64,000 nucleotides of DNA from Flavihumibacter sp. UBA7668 (GCF_002483205.1 NZ_DLHM01000002.1:186001-250000); one strand, 5' to 3'. Numbered from the stretch's first letter, positions 41,865 to 51,347 are shown. Notes: generated from the letters alone by a model not told the origin. Numbers and translations: made by a program.

Positions 41865-41895
41865 GTAAAAATAGCGGCATTGCCGCTATTTTTAC
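41865..41895. terminator. Near-perfect hairpin after the lyase-like gene
   Basis: GTAAAAATAGCGGCA (41865-41879) and TGCCGCTATTTTTAC (41881-41895) form a 15-bp palindrome with a single-base centre; the GC core is flanked by A/T runs on both sides. It lies 47 bases past the stop of the minus-strand lyase-like gene and is a likely bidirectional terminator. Confidence 0.88.
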
Positions 41896-41941
41896 CCCGT
41901 CTTATAACGGTATATCAGGGGGTATTTTTCCCGTATTGGGT

Positions 41942-44752
41942 CTAATGAACCACCACTATTTTATGTTGGACCTGATTCCCTTTTTCATCTCTGATCAGGA
42001 GGAAATAAGATCCGCTCTTCCAGTTTTTAGTTTCAATTTTCAATGTTTGTCCCGTTTGAAAATTTGTGAATTGACGATTCATCAGTTTCCCTGCATTGTC
42101 AAATACCTGAAGGTGCAGTTTTCCGTCAGCAAATTCATTTCCAATAATTACCTGTACCCACTGATTTGCCGGGTTTGGCTGAATCCTGGTTGTTGATGTA
42201 TTAGCAAGTTCCCCCGACTCCATAGGACCTGCCAGCTGATCAGCCTGACTGGCGGTTCCGCTACCCGAAATGATAGCAGGGTAATAAATGGTTGAATTCA
42301 GGTTGTCAAATGTTGCTTTTGCCCACATTGTACGTGTTGAACGATACAGGTATGTATAGGCTAATTGCCAGCTAACTCCGTTGTTTTTGGAGTACTCAAG
42401 CAAGAAACTGTCTCCCTGGCGACGGATCCGGATAAAATCACCAGTCGTAACAACAGCATCCGTTAACCGATACAGGAACCAACCCGGATAATCACCGGCA
42501 TACAATCGATTATTCGCTACGCCCATCCAGATTTGACCTTGTGTATAAATATGCTGTAACGTATCGTCCGTATCAATAGCTACAAATGCTCCTGCAGATT
42601 GTCTGCCTATTGTTACCTGCATTGAAAAATCTCCATTAAGTGGTTGAGCGGCTGCAGCAACAGTAGAGTTGGGCAGGCTTCCTCCTTTCCAAACATTTGT
42701 TGCCGGCTGACCGGATCCGCCTCCAAAGCGATTATAGTTTACCATTGTAAGCACCGGCGGTAATACATTAACGATAACGTCATCTGTTGTTAATGCATTG
42801 TTGTCATCGGTAACCAGGAACCGATAAGTATAGGTACCCGGCTCCAGATTGGTGATGGTAATGGTGTTTTGAACGGAGTCGGAAATATCTCCACCAGCCG
42901 GACCGCTAATTTTTCTCCAGACCTTGGAATAAACTGTCCCATCTGCATCTGTTGAAATCCCGGTGAGTTGGGTTCTGGTTGAAGGAATATTCATGGTTTG
43001 ATCAGGTCCTGCATTTGAAACCGGCGGTATATTGGCTGCAGCTTTTACAGCAAAATCCTCCAGTCGGTTAGAGACATTTCCAAATTTGATCTCATCGATA
43101 AATAGTGTGATTTTTGAAGCATCCGGACGTATTGCCCAGTTGTTTCCAAAAGCCCATTTATAGATTCCCATCTGAACATATGGTTCCTTACTGTGGAAGG
43201 CATCGTCTTTCCAGTTACCACCCAGGTATTCAAATACGAGTTGTCCGTTTTTATATAATCGAACATAACCTGAATCAGCACTGGTATAATTTCTGTTAAG
43301 CACCCAGTCTTCCCAAACATCTTTTACAACGGGCCCAACATCCGTATTATTCGTTTGCGTGGTGCCGTTAGGCCCAACTCTTGTCAGTACAAATTTATAA
43401 CGGCCATTTTCCATCCATAATGCATTCGGTTGCGGCCAGTCATCATCCACTGCTTTTGTATTGAATAATATGCTCGTAGGTGTATTGAAATCCGTATTGT
43501 AAGATGGGATAAAAGTAGATGCGGCCATCCATCTTAATCCAATAGTGGGACGACTAAATGCATCTGTATTTCCAAGAATTCCCAATGGAGATCCTGAAGG
43601 CAGGAAATTCCATACCAATTCGGATTTATAGAAAGGCCAGCTGTTACCCGGACCATCATTCAATTCAAATTTATAAGCAAAGCCTCCTGCTCTTTTTTGT
43701 TCACCACTTCTAATTACTGAACTTACGGAAGGATCACCCTGGAAATGGGCCCACTGAACAGGTGGCTGAAGATTGTAATCCATAGTAAGATATGGCATGC
43801 CCGGGATTTCACAGTTATCATAAAAAATATAACTGGGTAAAGGAAGTGGTTCCTCTGGTTCTTCGGGTTCCTGTGGATTCTGAACGGTGATAAATTCTGA
43901 AGGAGCGGCCGCTGATGTTCCAAATTTTATTTCATCTACAAATAACACAACAGGAGCCAGTTCAGCAGGGTTGTTTCCAATTACTTCATTGATATTTGCC
44001 GCCCAGCCACTATTGGATGCGCCAATTTTTAAATAGGGTTCTTTCGCATAAACGGCATTGTTGGATGGCCAGTTCGGACCAGTCACATTTGCTACAAGTT
44101 TTCCATAACGATACAATCTTACAAAGCCATCAGCGGATTGGGTATAATTTCTTTCAACTGCCCAATCTTCCCAAATTCCTGGTTGAACATCACCTATATA
44201 AATAGACTGACTGCTTGGTATTCCATTATTCCATGTTACCACATGAAAATTATATTGTCCGTTTTGAAGTACCAGATCCTGCGGGGTTGCATAATCGTCC
44301 GGGATGTTTTTAAGCATCAGACCAATTGAAACAGGGTAAGAATTTGGCAGATAATTAGCGGGAACCAGTGTGGATACTTTTATCCATCGGAGATCCATTG
44401 GCGTACGGTTGGTAGCGGCTGCCTGCCCCATATTGCCGGCCTCCGTTGCATTGGTCCCGGCAGGAAGAAAATTATAAATCAGTTGATTCTGACGGAAATT
44501 ATCATTTAAATGGGAAGTGCCATCGCGTCTGATTTCAAAACGGTAAGAGGTATTGCCAGCACGGCTTATTTCACTGGAAACAGAAAAGCTTGTTTTAGCA
44601 TCATCTCCTGTTTTACCACTCCAAAAATTATTAGGATAAGGATTTCCCCAGCCATACTGAGGAGCGGATTCGCAGGGATCATAAAATACGACACCATTTT
44701 GGCCATAAGCAGCACAGCTTACTAGTAGTAATAATACTATTAAGTTCTTCAC
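41942..44752 (-). CDS. T9SS-exported protein with two heparin-lyase-like domains
   Basis: A 936-residue secreted protein. After a signal peptide (about 1-17) come two similar modules (about 20-290 and 300-570), each beginning with YDPCES or YDNCEI and containing RWIKVSTLVPANY / RWMAASTFIPSYN, VWEDW / IWEDW and DEIKFG; the pattern fits polysaccharide-lyase-like jelly-roll domains (heparin lyase I type). Then a PKD/Ig-like domain (about 575-665: PPVSNAGPDQTM), another beta module with RIRRQGDSFLLEYS, and a C-terminal type A sorting domain (about 855-936: PNPANQW ... GSYFLLIRDEKG). So it is sent across the outer membrane by the type IX system. The substrate is unknown and no catalytic residues were confirmed. 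Confidence 0.8.
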   Translation of the reverse strand: MKNLIVLLLLVSCAAYGQNGVVFYDPCESAPQYGWGNPYPNNFWSGKTGDDAKTSFSVSSEISRAGNTSYRFEIRRDGTSHLNDNFRQNQLIYNFLPAGTNATEAGNMGQAAATNRTPMDLRWIKVSTLVPANYLPNSYPVSIGLMLKNIPDDYATPQDLVLQNGQYNFHVVTWNNGIPSSQSIYIGDVQPGIWEDWAVERNYTQSADGFVRLYRYGKLVANVTGPNWPSNNAVYAKEPYLKIGASNSGWAANINEVIGNNPAELAPVVLFVDEIKFGTSAAAPSEFITVQNPQEPEEPEEPLPLPSYIFYDNCEIPGMPYLTMDYNLQPPVQWAHFQGDPSVSSVIRSGEQKRAGGFAYKFELNDGPGNSWPFYKSELVWNFLPSGSPLGILGNTDAFSRPTIGLRWMAASTFIPSYNTDFNTPTSILFNTKAVDDDWPQPNALWMENGRYKFVLTRVGPNGTTQTNNTDVGPVVKDVWEDWVLNRNYTSADSGYVRLYKNGQLVFEYLGGNWKDDAFHSKEPYVQMGIYKWAFGNNWAIRPDASKITLFIDEIKFGNVSNRLEDFAVKAAANIPPVSNAGPDQTMNIPSTRTQLTGISTDADGTVYSKVWRKISGPAGGDISDSVQNTITITNLEPGTYTYRFLVTDDNNALTTDDVIVNVLPPVLTMVNYNRFGGGSGQPATNVWKGGSLPNSTVAAAAQPLNGDFSMQVTIGRQSAGAFVAIDTDDTLQHIYTQGQIWMGVANNRLYAGDYPGWFLYRLTDAVVTTGDFIRIRRQGDSFLLEYSKNNGVSWQLAYTYLYRSTRTMWAKATFDNLNSTIYYPAIISGSGTASQADQLAGPMESGELANTSTTRIQPNPANQWVQVIIGNEFADGKLHLQVFDNAGKLMNRQFTNFQTGQTLKIETKNWKSGSYFLLIRDEKGNQVQHKIVVVH

Positions 44753-44956
44753 AACAATGTTTTAGTTGTCAATAATAAATAATGGGCTTAGGAGATATTG
44801 GATACGGTGGTAATAAGGATTGATATTGGAGACAGAGTAAGCTACTGCAGAGTAATGGGAAAGTGTGGATAAAGTTAACCATTTAGTTGATAAACCGAAA
44901 TAGTACGGCGAAAAATAAGTGTTTTTACTATGTTCGGGCCAGGGTCAATGGGTAAA

Positions 44957-44990
44957 AAAAGAGCTGTAAACCGCGTTTACAGCCCTTTTT
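44957..44990. terminator. Terminator after aconitase gene
   Basis: GCTGTAAAC (44963-44971) and GTTTACAGC (44975-44983) form a 9-bp stem with a 3-base loop. The plus strand has A's before and T's after, so it can work in both directions. It lies 20 bases past the minus-strand aconitase stop. Confidence 0.88.
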
Positions 44991-45009
44991 ATCATGTATT
45001 AAATAATCG

Positions 45010-47277
45010 TTATCCTACAAATTGCCGGCGAATAATATTCAGCGCGGCACCTGCCTTAAACCATTCGATTTGTTGTTCATTGTAGCTATGGTTAGCCAGA
45101 ATGGTTTCAGAACTTCCATCCGCATGGTGTAAAACCAGTTGCAATGGCTGTCCGGGTGTGAAACTGGTTAACCCGATAATATCAATTGTATCGTTCTCCT
45201 GAATTTTATCGTAATCATTCTTGTCTGCAAAGGTCAATCCCAGCATCCCTTGTTTTTTCAGGTTGGTTTCGTGAATTCGGGCAAAACTTTTAACCAGAAC
45301 GGCACGTACTCCAAGGTGACGGGGTTCCATAGCTGCATGTTCACGGCTGGATCCTTCTCCATAATTTTCATCACCAATAACTATTGTTCCGATGCCAGCG
45401 GCTTTATAGGCTCGTTGGGTAGCCGGAACCGGACCGTACTCGCCGGACAACTGATTTTTTACGGTATCGGTTTTTTCATTAAAGAAATTCACCGCACCAA
45501 TCAGCAGATTATTACTGATATTATCAAGATGGCCGCGGAATTTCAACCATGGTCCTGCCATAGAGATATGATCTGTTGTACATTTTCCTTTTGCTTTGAT
45601 GAGGAGTTTTAAGCCTTTCAGATCCGTTCCTTCCCAGGCCGGGAATGGATCCAATAACTGAAGACGTTTAGATGCTGGATCAACCAGTACCTGAACCCCG
45701 CTTCCATCTGCTGCAGGAGCCTGGTATCCGGCATCTTCCACTGCAAAACCGGTAGGAGGAAGCTCGTATCCTGTAGGCGGATCCAGTTTCACCTGTTCGC
45801 CTTTTTCATTGGTAAGCGTATCGGTAAGGGGGTTGAAGGTCAGATCACCTGCAATGGCCAATGCAGTTACCAGCTCCGGAGAAGCTACAAAGGCATACGT
45901 GTTGGGGTTCCCATCCGCTCTTTTCGCAAAATTCCGGTTAAAGGAATGAACGATGGTGTTTTTTTCCTGCTTTTCTGCACCCATCCGATCCCACATCCCG
46001 ATACATGGACCACAGGCATTGGCAAAAACCTTGGCACCAATCTGGTCGAATGTACTCAGAAAACCATCGCGCTCAATCGTATATCGAACCAGTTCTGAAC
46101 CTGGTGTAATCGTGAATTCTGCTTTGGTTTTCAACCCTTTTTCAGCAACCTGGCGAGCCAGGCTAACAGCGCGACTGATATCTTCATAGGAAGAGTTGGT
46201 ACAGGAACCGATCAGGCCAACTTCCACTTTTGTGGGCCATCCGTTTTTGGCTGCCTCTTCCTTCATTTTGGAAATCGGTGTAGCCAGATCCGGTGTGAAA
46301 GGTCCGTTCAGATGCGGTTCCAATTCGCTCAGATTGATTTCAATTACCTGGTCAAAATATTGTTCGGGATTCGCATATACTTCGGGGTCAGCTGTGAGGT
46401 GTTCACGAATTCCGTCTGCCAGTGAAGCAACATCAGCCCGTCCGGTTGATTGCAGATAACGGCTCATGCTTTCATCATAGCCGAAAGTGGAAGTGGTGGC
46501 GCCTATTTCAGCACCCATATTACAAATGGTGCCTTTGCCGGTACAACTCATGCTGGTTGCGCCTTCGCCAAAATATTCAACAACAGCACCGGTACCGCCT
46601 TTAACGGTCAGAATGCCGGCAACTTTCAGGATTACATCCTTGGGGGCTGCCCATCCATTTAATTTACCGGTCAGTTTTACACCAATCAGTTTGGGCATTT
46701 TCAGTTCCCATGCCAGTCCGCTCATCACATCACAGGCATCAGCACCACCCACACCTATGGCAATCATACCAAGTCCACCGGCGTTTACGGTATGCGAGTC
46801 TGTTCCGATCATCATGCCACCGGGAAAGGCGTAGTTTTCAAGAACAACCTGATGTATGATACCAGCCCCTGGCTTCCAGAAGCCGATTCCATATTTATTG
46901 GAAACCGAAGCGAGAAAATCGTACACTTCCTTACTCTCATTTACAGCCCGTACCAGGTCCGTTTTGGAGTCGTCCTTTGCAACGATAAGGTGGTCACAGT
47001 GCACCGTTGAAGGAACAGCCACTTTATCACGGCCGGCCTGCATAAACTGCAGCAGTGCCATCTGAGCGGTGGCATCCTGCATGGCTACGCGGTCAGGTGC
47101 AAAGTCTACATAACTGTTTCCTCTTTCGAATGCCTGGGTAGCATCTCCCTGCCAGAGGTGGGCATATAAAATCTTTTCAGTAAGGGTGAGCGGACGACCA
47201 ACCACCTGACGGGCAGCATTTACCCTGCCAGGAAACTGGGCGTACACTTTTTTAATCATCTCGAGGTCAAAAACCAT
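45010..47277 (-). CDS. Aconitate hydratase, mitochondrial type
   Basis: A 755-residue 4Fe-4S enzyme interconverting citrate and isocitrate in the TCA cycle. Cluster cysteines are in GSCTNSSYED and FANACGPCIGMW; substrate motifs include GIGFWKPGAGIIHQ, DSHTVNAGGLGMIAIGVGGAD, and GENYGEGSSREH-like DENYGEGSSREHAAM near the C-terminal swivelling domain. The overall length matches mitochondrial aconitase rather than AcnB. It is monocistronic with its own terminator. The upstream gap contains no clear -7 box. Confidence 0.96.
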   Translation of the reverse strand: MVFDLEMIKKVYAQFPGRVNAARQVVGRPLTLTEKILYAHLWQGDATQAFERGNSYVDFAPDRVAMQDATAQMALLQFMQAGRDKVAVPSTVHCDHLIVAKDDSKTDLVRAVNESKEVYDFLASVSNKYGIGFWKPGAGIIHQVVLENYAFPGGMMIGTDSHTVNAGGLGMIAIGVGGADACDVMSGLAWELKMPKLIGVKLTGKLNGWAAPKDVILKVAGILTVKGGTGAVVEYFGEGATSMSCTGKGTICNMGAEIGATTSTFGYDESMSRYLQSTGRADVASLADGIREHLTADPEVYANPEQYFDQVIEINLSELEPHLNGPFTPDLATPISKMKEEAAKNGWPTKVEVGLIGSCTNSSYEDISRAVSLARQVAEKGLKTKAEFTITPGSELVRYTIERDGFLSTFDQIGAKVFANACGPCIGMWDRMGAEKQEKNTIVHSFNRNFAKRADGNPNTYAFVASPELVTALAIAGDLTFNPLTDTLTNEKGEQVKLDPPTGYELPPTGFAVEDAGYQAPAADGSGVQVLVDPASKRLQLLDPFPAWEGTDLKGLKLLIKAKGKCTTDHISMAGPWLKFRGHLDNISNNLLIGAVNFFNEKTDTVKNQLSGEYGPVPATQRAYKAAGIGTIVIGDENYGEGSSREHAAMEPRHLGVRAVLVKSFARIHETNLKKQGMLGLTFADKNDYDKIQENDTIDIIGLTSFTPGQPLQLVLHHADGSSETILANHSYNEQQIEWFKAGAALNIIRRQFVG

Positions 47278-47402
47278 AACTAAAGTATGTTTGAGGTTTG
47301 CTATTTCGGTTTCTCGGTGAAATCACCGCGAAATTACCGATAAAACCGATTTGTTTTTAACCTTTTACGAGTGTATTTGTCAGAATTTGCTAATTTGGTA
47401 CT

Positions 47403-47624
47403 ATGAAGAACTTCAAACACTTTATAGAATGGCATGTGTTTGGCGTTTGCTCCTATATAGGAGAAAAAATGGGGATCGCCCCTGCCACCATCCGTAAATA
47501 CTTTATGTATATATCCCTGCTCACCATGGGATCTCCTATCATATTTTATACCATCGCAGCTTTCTGGATGAATATAAAACATTATATATACGACCGGAAA
47601 CGGAACCCCCTGCGTTATTTCTGA
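47403..47624 (+). CDS. PspC-domain membrane protein
   Basis: A 73-residue protein with the PspC fold: EWHVFGVCSYIGEKMGIAPATIRKYFMYISLLT, then a membrane helix (about 42-58) and a basic tail ending YDRKRNPLRYF. PspC modules occur in phage-shock/envelope-stress proteins, here as a stand-alone small membrane protein. Regulatory targets are not evident. The 3' end overlaps the convergent outer-membrane gene by 10 bases. Confidence 0.85.
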   Translation: MKNFKHFIEWHVFGVCSYIGEKMGIAPATIRKYFMYISLLTMGSPIIFYTIAAFWMNIKHYIYDRKRNPLRYF

Positions 47625-48247
47625 GCTGATTTTCCTGCAAAGCGATAGGAGAGTCCCAGACCCAATTGTGCCATCCGGATAATCGGCAATTCATCGCCAT
47701 TGGTAATACTAGTCAGGCCGTAAGTATAGGCGGCATCAATGGATAATCCGTTTCTAAACCCATAACCTATTTGGGCCATTGCATCAATATTAATCCGATT
47801 GTATTGTGTCATACCAAAACGCAGCGGTGATTTCTGGCCTTCTTTTGTGGTTGAACCTGTGATAGCACCACCAACAGACGGCCCGAAAGACGCAAAAAAC
47901 CCCTGGTTCTTCTTAGTGAAATCCAGTTGAAGCAGGATCGGGAATTCAATATAATGCAGCCGATATTGAACGGCAGGGTCATTTTTGGAACCCGCTAATT
48001 CAAATCCATGTAGGCTGTATTGCACACGTGGACTAAAATACAATTGATTATCAAATTCTACTTTGATTCCTAGGGCCGTGGATAGTCCGTTCAGGTGGTT
48101 CGACGGTGATTTTTTGCTGCTTGATTTGTCGATGATTTGGGCTGAGCTGGTATGCCATCCCGTCCTGAAATTCCATTGAACAGGTTGGGCAAAGACAATA
48201 GAAGAAGCTAATAGCAAAAGAGCTATGGGTACGATACGAATAACCAT
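47615..48247 (-). CDS. Outer-membrane beta-barrel (PorT-like) protein
   Basis: A 210-residue outer-membrane protein: signal peptide (about 1-20, VFAQ) and a series of amphipathic beta strands, each about ten residues, e.g. NQLYFSPRVQYSLHGF, PAVQYRLHYIEFPILLQLDF, FFASFGPSVGGAI, LGLGLSYRFAG. The pattern is typical of the PF13568 outer-membrane beta-barrel family common in Bacteroidota, and the last strand ends in an aromatic-type signature before KSAQK. Function unknown. It is convergent with the PspC gene. Confidence 0.83.
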   Translation of the reverse strand: MVIRIVPIALLLLASSIVFAQPVQWNFRTGWHTSSAQIIDKSSSKKSPSNHLNGLSTALGIKVEFDNQLYFSPRVQYSLHGFELAGSKNDPAVQYRLHYIEFPILLQLDFTKKNQGFFASFGPSVGGAITGSTTKEGQKSPLRFGMTQYNRINIDAMAQIGYGFRNGLSIDAAYTYGLTSITNGDELPIIRMAQLGLGLSYRFAGKSAQK

Positions 48248-48354
48248 AAAATAATTGTTTTAAAAGGGTATTTTATGGTTTCTCTATGGAACTGGACGGA
48301 ATTGAACAGGATTGGATAAGACAAAATAAGTGGTAATATTTAGTTTATGCAAGT

Positions 48355-48891
48355 TCATCCGTGTTTTTGCGCCATTTTTTCGTTGAATGAACGCGATTCT
48401 CCTTTTGGTATGGAAAGTGACTGCCAATTGGCTTGTTTATACATTTTTGCTATTAATATGATTTGTCCCACATGGGAGGCATGATGGGCGAGCTGTCTGT
48501 TGATGGCATCCAGAGCACTGTGTGGTTCGGTTCGGATGGTTACGGTTTTAGTGAGATCATCGGGTTGAAGTGCATCCAGTGTGTTGAAAAGGCAGGTCCA
48601 GGCTTCATTCCATAATTGCAGGAGTTGGCTTGGGCGCATGGGCTGGTCCTCCGAAAATTCCTGGTCGCGCTGACGCCAGGGTTTTTCTCCGTCCTCCGTA
48701 AGAAAGTTGGTAAAACGACTCAACAGGTTGCCGTGCATATGCCGCACGATTATTGCAATGCTGTTGGAGCCCGGGGCAGGCGCAAGATTGAGTTCTTCTT
48801 CGCTTAATTGCGTGAAACAGTTGTCCCCTAAGGATTTGTAATTATTGAATTGTTTGCGGATGCTTTCGAGATAAAGCTGGGCTGCGTTCAT
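48355..48891 (-). CDS. DinB/DUF1572-family protein
   Basis: A 178-residue four-helix protein. ATG at 48891 (MNAAQLYLESIRKQF) was chosen since the longer frame to 48984 would overlap the upstream gene. Metal-ligand histidines typical of the DinB/DUF1572 fold are present: IVRHMHGNL (first), and RQLAHHASHVGQIILIAKM (the HxxxH-type later pair). Bacillithiol- or mycothiol-dependent transferases share the fold, but the substrate here is unknown. It follows the GGT gene in the same direction 35 bases away. Confidence 0.83.
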   Translation of the reverse strand: MNAAQLYLESIRKQFNNYKSLGDNCFTQLSEEELNLAPAPGSNSIAIIVRHMHGNLLSRFTNFLTEDGEKPWRQRDQEFSEDQPMRPSQLLQLWNEAWTCLFNTLDALQPDDLTKTVTIRTEPHSALDAINRQLAHHASHVGQIILIAKMYKQANWQSLSIPKGESRSFNEKMAQKHG

Positions 48892-48925
48892 GGTAGGTTT
48901 TTTGTTGGTTTTTGCTGATGCGATC

Positions 48926-50626
48926 TCAATATGCGAGTGCGGCATCATCACCACGTTTATCACCCACTGCTTCGAAGCTGCCATCCTCCTTGATCAGGAT
49001 AAGTTCAGTTCGGCCAATGGGACCTCTTTTGCGAATGGTATAACCAATGTTTTCGAGTTTTTTGATCAGATCTTCAGAAAAACCTGGCTCGGTGTAAATG
49101 ACATCGGGCAACCATTGCATATGAAATTTGGGTGCATTTACAGTCGTTGGTGCATCGAGATTGAATTCTAATATGTTCAGCAGGGTTTGATAAACCGAAG
49201 TTGTAATTGTGGTTCCACCCGGGGTTCCGGTAATGATGTAGGGCTTTCCTTTTTTCAGTACGATAGTGGGCGTCATGGAACTAAGCATTCTTTTGCCGGG
49301 CACGATGGCATTGGCTTCTCCGCCAACTGCGCCGTACATATTGGGTACTCCGGGTTTTACACTGAAATCGTCCATTTCATTATTGAGCAGGAAGCCAGCT
49401 CCGCCTACTACGGTACTGGATCCATATCCGCCGTTGAGGGTGGTGGTAACTGCTACGGCGTTTCCTTCTTTGTCGTAAACACTGAGATGCGTGGTCTCTT
49501 CGGATTCCTTCTGTACGGAGCCTTCTCCAATATCCTTGCTGTTCCCGGCTTTTCCGGGTTGGAACAAACGAAGGCGCTGCTGGATATAGTCCTTGCTCAG
49601 CAGTTGATTGACAGGCACTTTGAAATAATCGGGATCACCAAGGTACTTAGCGCGGTCTGCATACGCAAGCCGTTCGATTTCCGTCATGAGTTGAACGGCT
49701 TCGAGTGAATGAAATCCATATTGGCTGATTGGAAATTGTTCCGTCATCTGCAACATCATAGGCAACAAAACGCCACCGCTGCTCGGCAACGACATAGTAA
49801 GTATTTCAAATTCCTTGTATTTGGTAAAGCTGGGGGTGCGGTTTTTTGCCTGATAGTTTTTGAGGTCTTTTTTGCTGATGATGCCATTGCCGCGTTTCAT
49901 TTCTGCGACAATAAGTCGGGCTGTTTTGCCTTTATAAAAACCGTTTCGTCCTTTATCACGGATACGGATAAGCGTAGCAGCGAGCTCTTTTTGAATAAGG
50001 GTATCGCCCGCTTTCCAGGGTTGGGATCGGATGAAAACGGTAGGTTGGGTATTATTGTTTTGAAAATCCTTTTGATTTGAATTTAGACTGGTAGCTTCTT
50101 CTTCTGTGAGTACAAATCCATTTGCCGCGAGTTCGATTGCCGGTTGAACGAGTGTGGGAAAGGGGAGCTTTCCGTATTGATGCGATTGCCATAAGCCGGC
50201 TACGGTTCCGGGTACACCGGCTGCCAGGTGCCCCTGTTGGCTCTTGGTAAGATTGGGACTGCCATCTTCATTCAGGTACATATCGCGGTGGGCTTTGGCC
50301 GGGGCTTTTTCTCTGTAATCAAGGGTGAGTTGTTGTCCGTTGGCAAGGTGCGCCACAAGGAAACCGCCTCCGCCGAGGTTGCCTGCACCCGGGTAAACGA
50401 CAGCCAATGCCAGTTGTGTGGCGATGGCGGCATCAATTGCATTGCCCCCTTTTTGCAGGATCGATAGTCCCGCCTGGCTGGCCAGCGGATGCGCTGAAAC
50501 AACTGCGCCGTTTTTGCCGGTAACTGTTTTCTGAATGCTGTATGAAAAGGGAGTTAAGGTCGTTTGCGCCTGTAGGGTGAGTGTTCCAATACATCCTGCG
50601 AAGACGCCTAATAATCTAATCTTCAT
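48926..50626 (-). CDS. ggt: Gamma-glutamyltransferase 2 (classical type)
   Basis: A 566-residue periplasmic enzyme that hydrolyses or transfers gamma-glutamyl groups, e.g. from glutathione. Start at ATG 50626 gives a signal peptide (about 1-20, LQAQ); the upstream extension reads into the repeat and is rejected. The catalytic Thr is in EETTHLSVYDKEGNAVAVTTTLN; other motifs are NAIDAAIATQLALAVV, LPSSGGVLLPMMLQ and MLSSMTPTIVLKKGKPYI. Autocleavage would give a large and a small subunit. This is a standard GGT, unlike the divergent one at 36 kb. Confidence 0.95.
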   Translation of the reverse strand: MKIRLLGVFAGCIGTLTLQAQTTLTPFSYSIQKTVTGKNGAVVSAHPLASQAGLSILQKGGNAIDAAIATQLALAVVYPGAGNLGGGGFLVAHLANGQQLTLDYREKAPAKAHRDMYLNEDGSPNLTKSQQGHLAAGVPGTVAGLWQSHQYGKLPFPTLVQPAIELAANGFVLTEEEATSLNSNQKDFQNNNTQPTVFIRSQPWKAGDTLIQKELAATLIRIRDKGRNGFYKGKTARLIVAEMKRGNGIISKKDLKNYQAKNRTPSFTKYKEFEILTMSLPSSGGVLLPMMLQMTEQFPISQYGFHSLEAVQLMTEIERLAYADRAKYLGDPDYFKVPVNQLLSKDYIQQRLRLFQPGKAGNSKDIGEGSVQKESEETTHLSVYDKEGNAVAVTTTLNGGYGSSTVVGGAGFLLNNEMDDFSVKPGVPNMYGAVGGEANAIVPGKRMLSSMTPTIVLKKGKPYIITGTPGGTTITTSVYQTLLNILEFNLDAPTTVNAPKFHMQWLPDVIYTEPGFSEDLIKKLENIGYTIRKRGPIGRTELILIKEDGSFEAVGDKRGDDAALAY

Positions 50627-50650
50627 CACCCGAAAATAGGAAATTCCTGC

Positions 50651-50691
50651 CACCCGACCGGTGCCACCGGTCGGGTGGCACCGGTCGGGTG
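50651..50691. repeat. GC-rich palindromic repeat, site C (1 direct + 2 inverted)
   Basis: CACCCGACCGGTG at 50651-50663 and inverted CACCGGTCGGGTG at 50665-50677 and 50679-50691. It lies 24 bases beyond the GGT start and four bases beyond the end of the tyrosine-transposase gene, i.e. it abuts the transposase gene on its 3' side. Confidence 0.95.
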
Positions 50692-50695
50692 AACC

Positions 50696-51271
50696 TTACT
50701 CCAATGAGAAGGCTTTGAACTGATGTGAATAGGATTCTGCTAAAAGCGAATGGTGGTGATTCATATAGTTTAAGCCGCCGAAAAAATCTAACATATAATC
50801 TGTTGTTAGAAATCCAGTCTGATTATTCTGATAATGTTTAAAAGAGGAATATGGGTAATCCTGCCAGTTTTCAGTGATTCCATGGTGTAAAGGATTTCTG
50901 TGTATATACCAGAATGCCCATGCTAATTGTGCATCATTATCAATTGCTATTCGATTGAATGGGCTTATAAATAAACTTCCTTTTCTAGAGTATTGATAAT
51001 TGTAACGTTTTGCATGAATACTTTGGAGCTTATTAATTGCAAAACTAAACTGGTTAACTTCCATAGATTCTTTTGTTTTTACCAGCAAATGGTAATGATT
51101 ACTCATCAAACAAAATGCATGTAAATCACTAACCGGAAGAATAATTCTTGACATATCTTCAAGCCAATTTTTATAATCTGAATGTTTTTGAAAAAGGAGT
51201 TCATTACCAACAGCTCTATTACAAATGTGATAAAATAAGCCAGGTTCAATAATTTTAGTATTTGTACTCAT
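50696..51271 (-). CDS. REP-associated tyrosine transposase (RAYT-like, Y1)
   Basis: A 191-residue single-domain Y1 HUH endonuclease. The two metal-binding histidines are H59 and H61 in CLMSNHYHLLVKT; the probable catalytic tyrosine is Y122 in WAFWYIHRNPLHHG; QLAWAF and the RKGSLFISPFNR stretch match RAYT/IS200-like family members in Bacteroidota. IS200-type enzymes are usually about 140-150 residues; the extra C-terminal region (about 135-191) is typical of RAYTs. They nick single-stranded DNA at palindromes; here CACCCGACCGGTG-type palindromes lie on both sides (sites C and D). No accessory gene or second terminal repeat of an insertion sequence is seen. Confidence 0.9.
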   Translation of the reverse strand: MSTNTKIIEPGLFYHICNRAVGNELLFQKHSDYKNWLEDMSRIILPVSDLHAFCLMSNHYHLLVKTKESMEVNQFSFAINKLQSIHAKRYNYQYSRKGSLFISPFNRIAIDNDAQLAWAFWYIHRNPLHHGITENWQDYPYSSFKHYQNNQTGFLTTDYMLDFFGGLNYMNHHHSLLAESYSHQFKAFSLE

Positions 51272-51303
51272 TTAACAAACTTCTACTATTCCATAGAGCA
51301 AGT

Positions 51304-51345
51304 AAAGGTGACGAACACCCAAAATTGACTGGTGTTTTCACCTTT
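51304..51345. repeat. Imperfect hairpin upstream of the RAYT gene
   Basis: Left arm AAAGGTGACGAACACC (51304-51319), right arm GGTGTTTTCACCTTT (51331-51345); the halves AAAGGTGA/TCACCTTT and AACACC/GGTGTT pair with a small bulge. It begins 33 bases before the transposase start and ends 3 bases before repeat site D. It may be an operator or a transposase site. Confidence 0.7.
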
Positions 51346-51347
51346 TT

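Larger units (their letters stand above)
41586..41941. other. 356-bp stretch without a supported gene
   Basis: Between the small membrane protein and the lyase-like gene. It contains two hairpins on the minus strand (41745-41766 and 41865-41895). Between them a 39-codon minus-strand frame runs from ATG 41857 to TAA 41740-41738, ending in the second hairpin; it has no recognisable features and may be spurious. The rest shows nothing. Confidence 0.7.

Noticed and set aside
50627..50653. Longer N-terminus for GGT 2
   Set aside because: The signal peptide starts at ATG 50626, and the extension only abuts the repeat.
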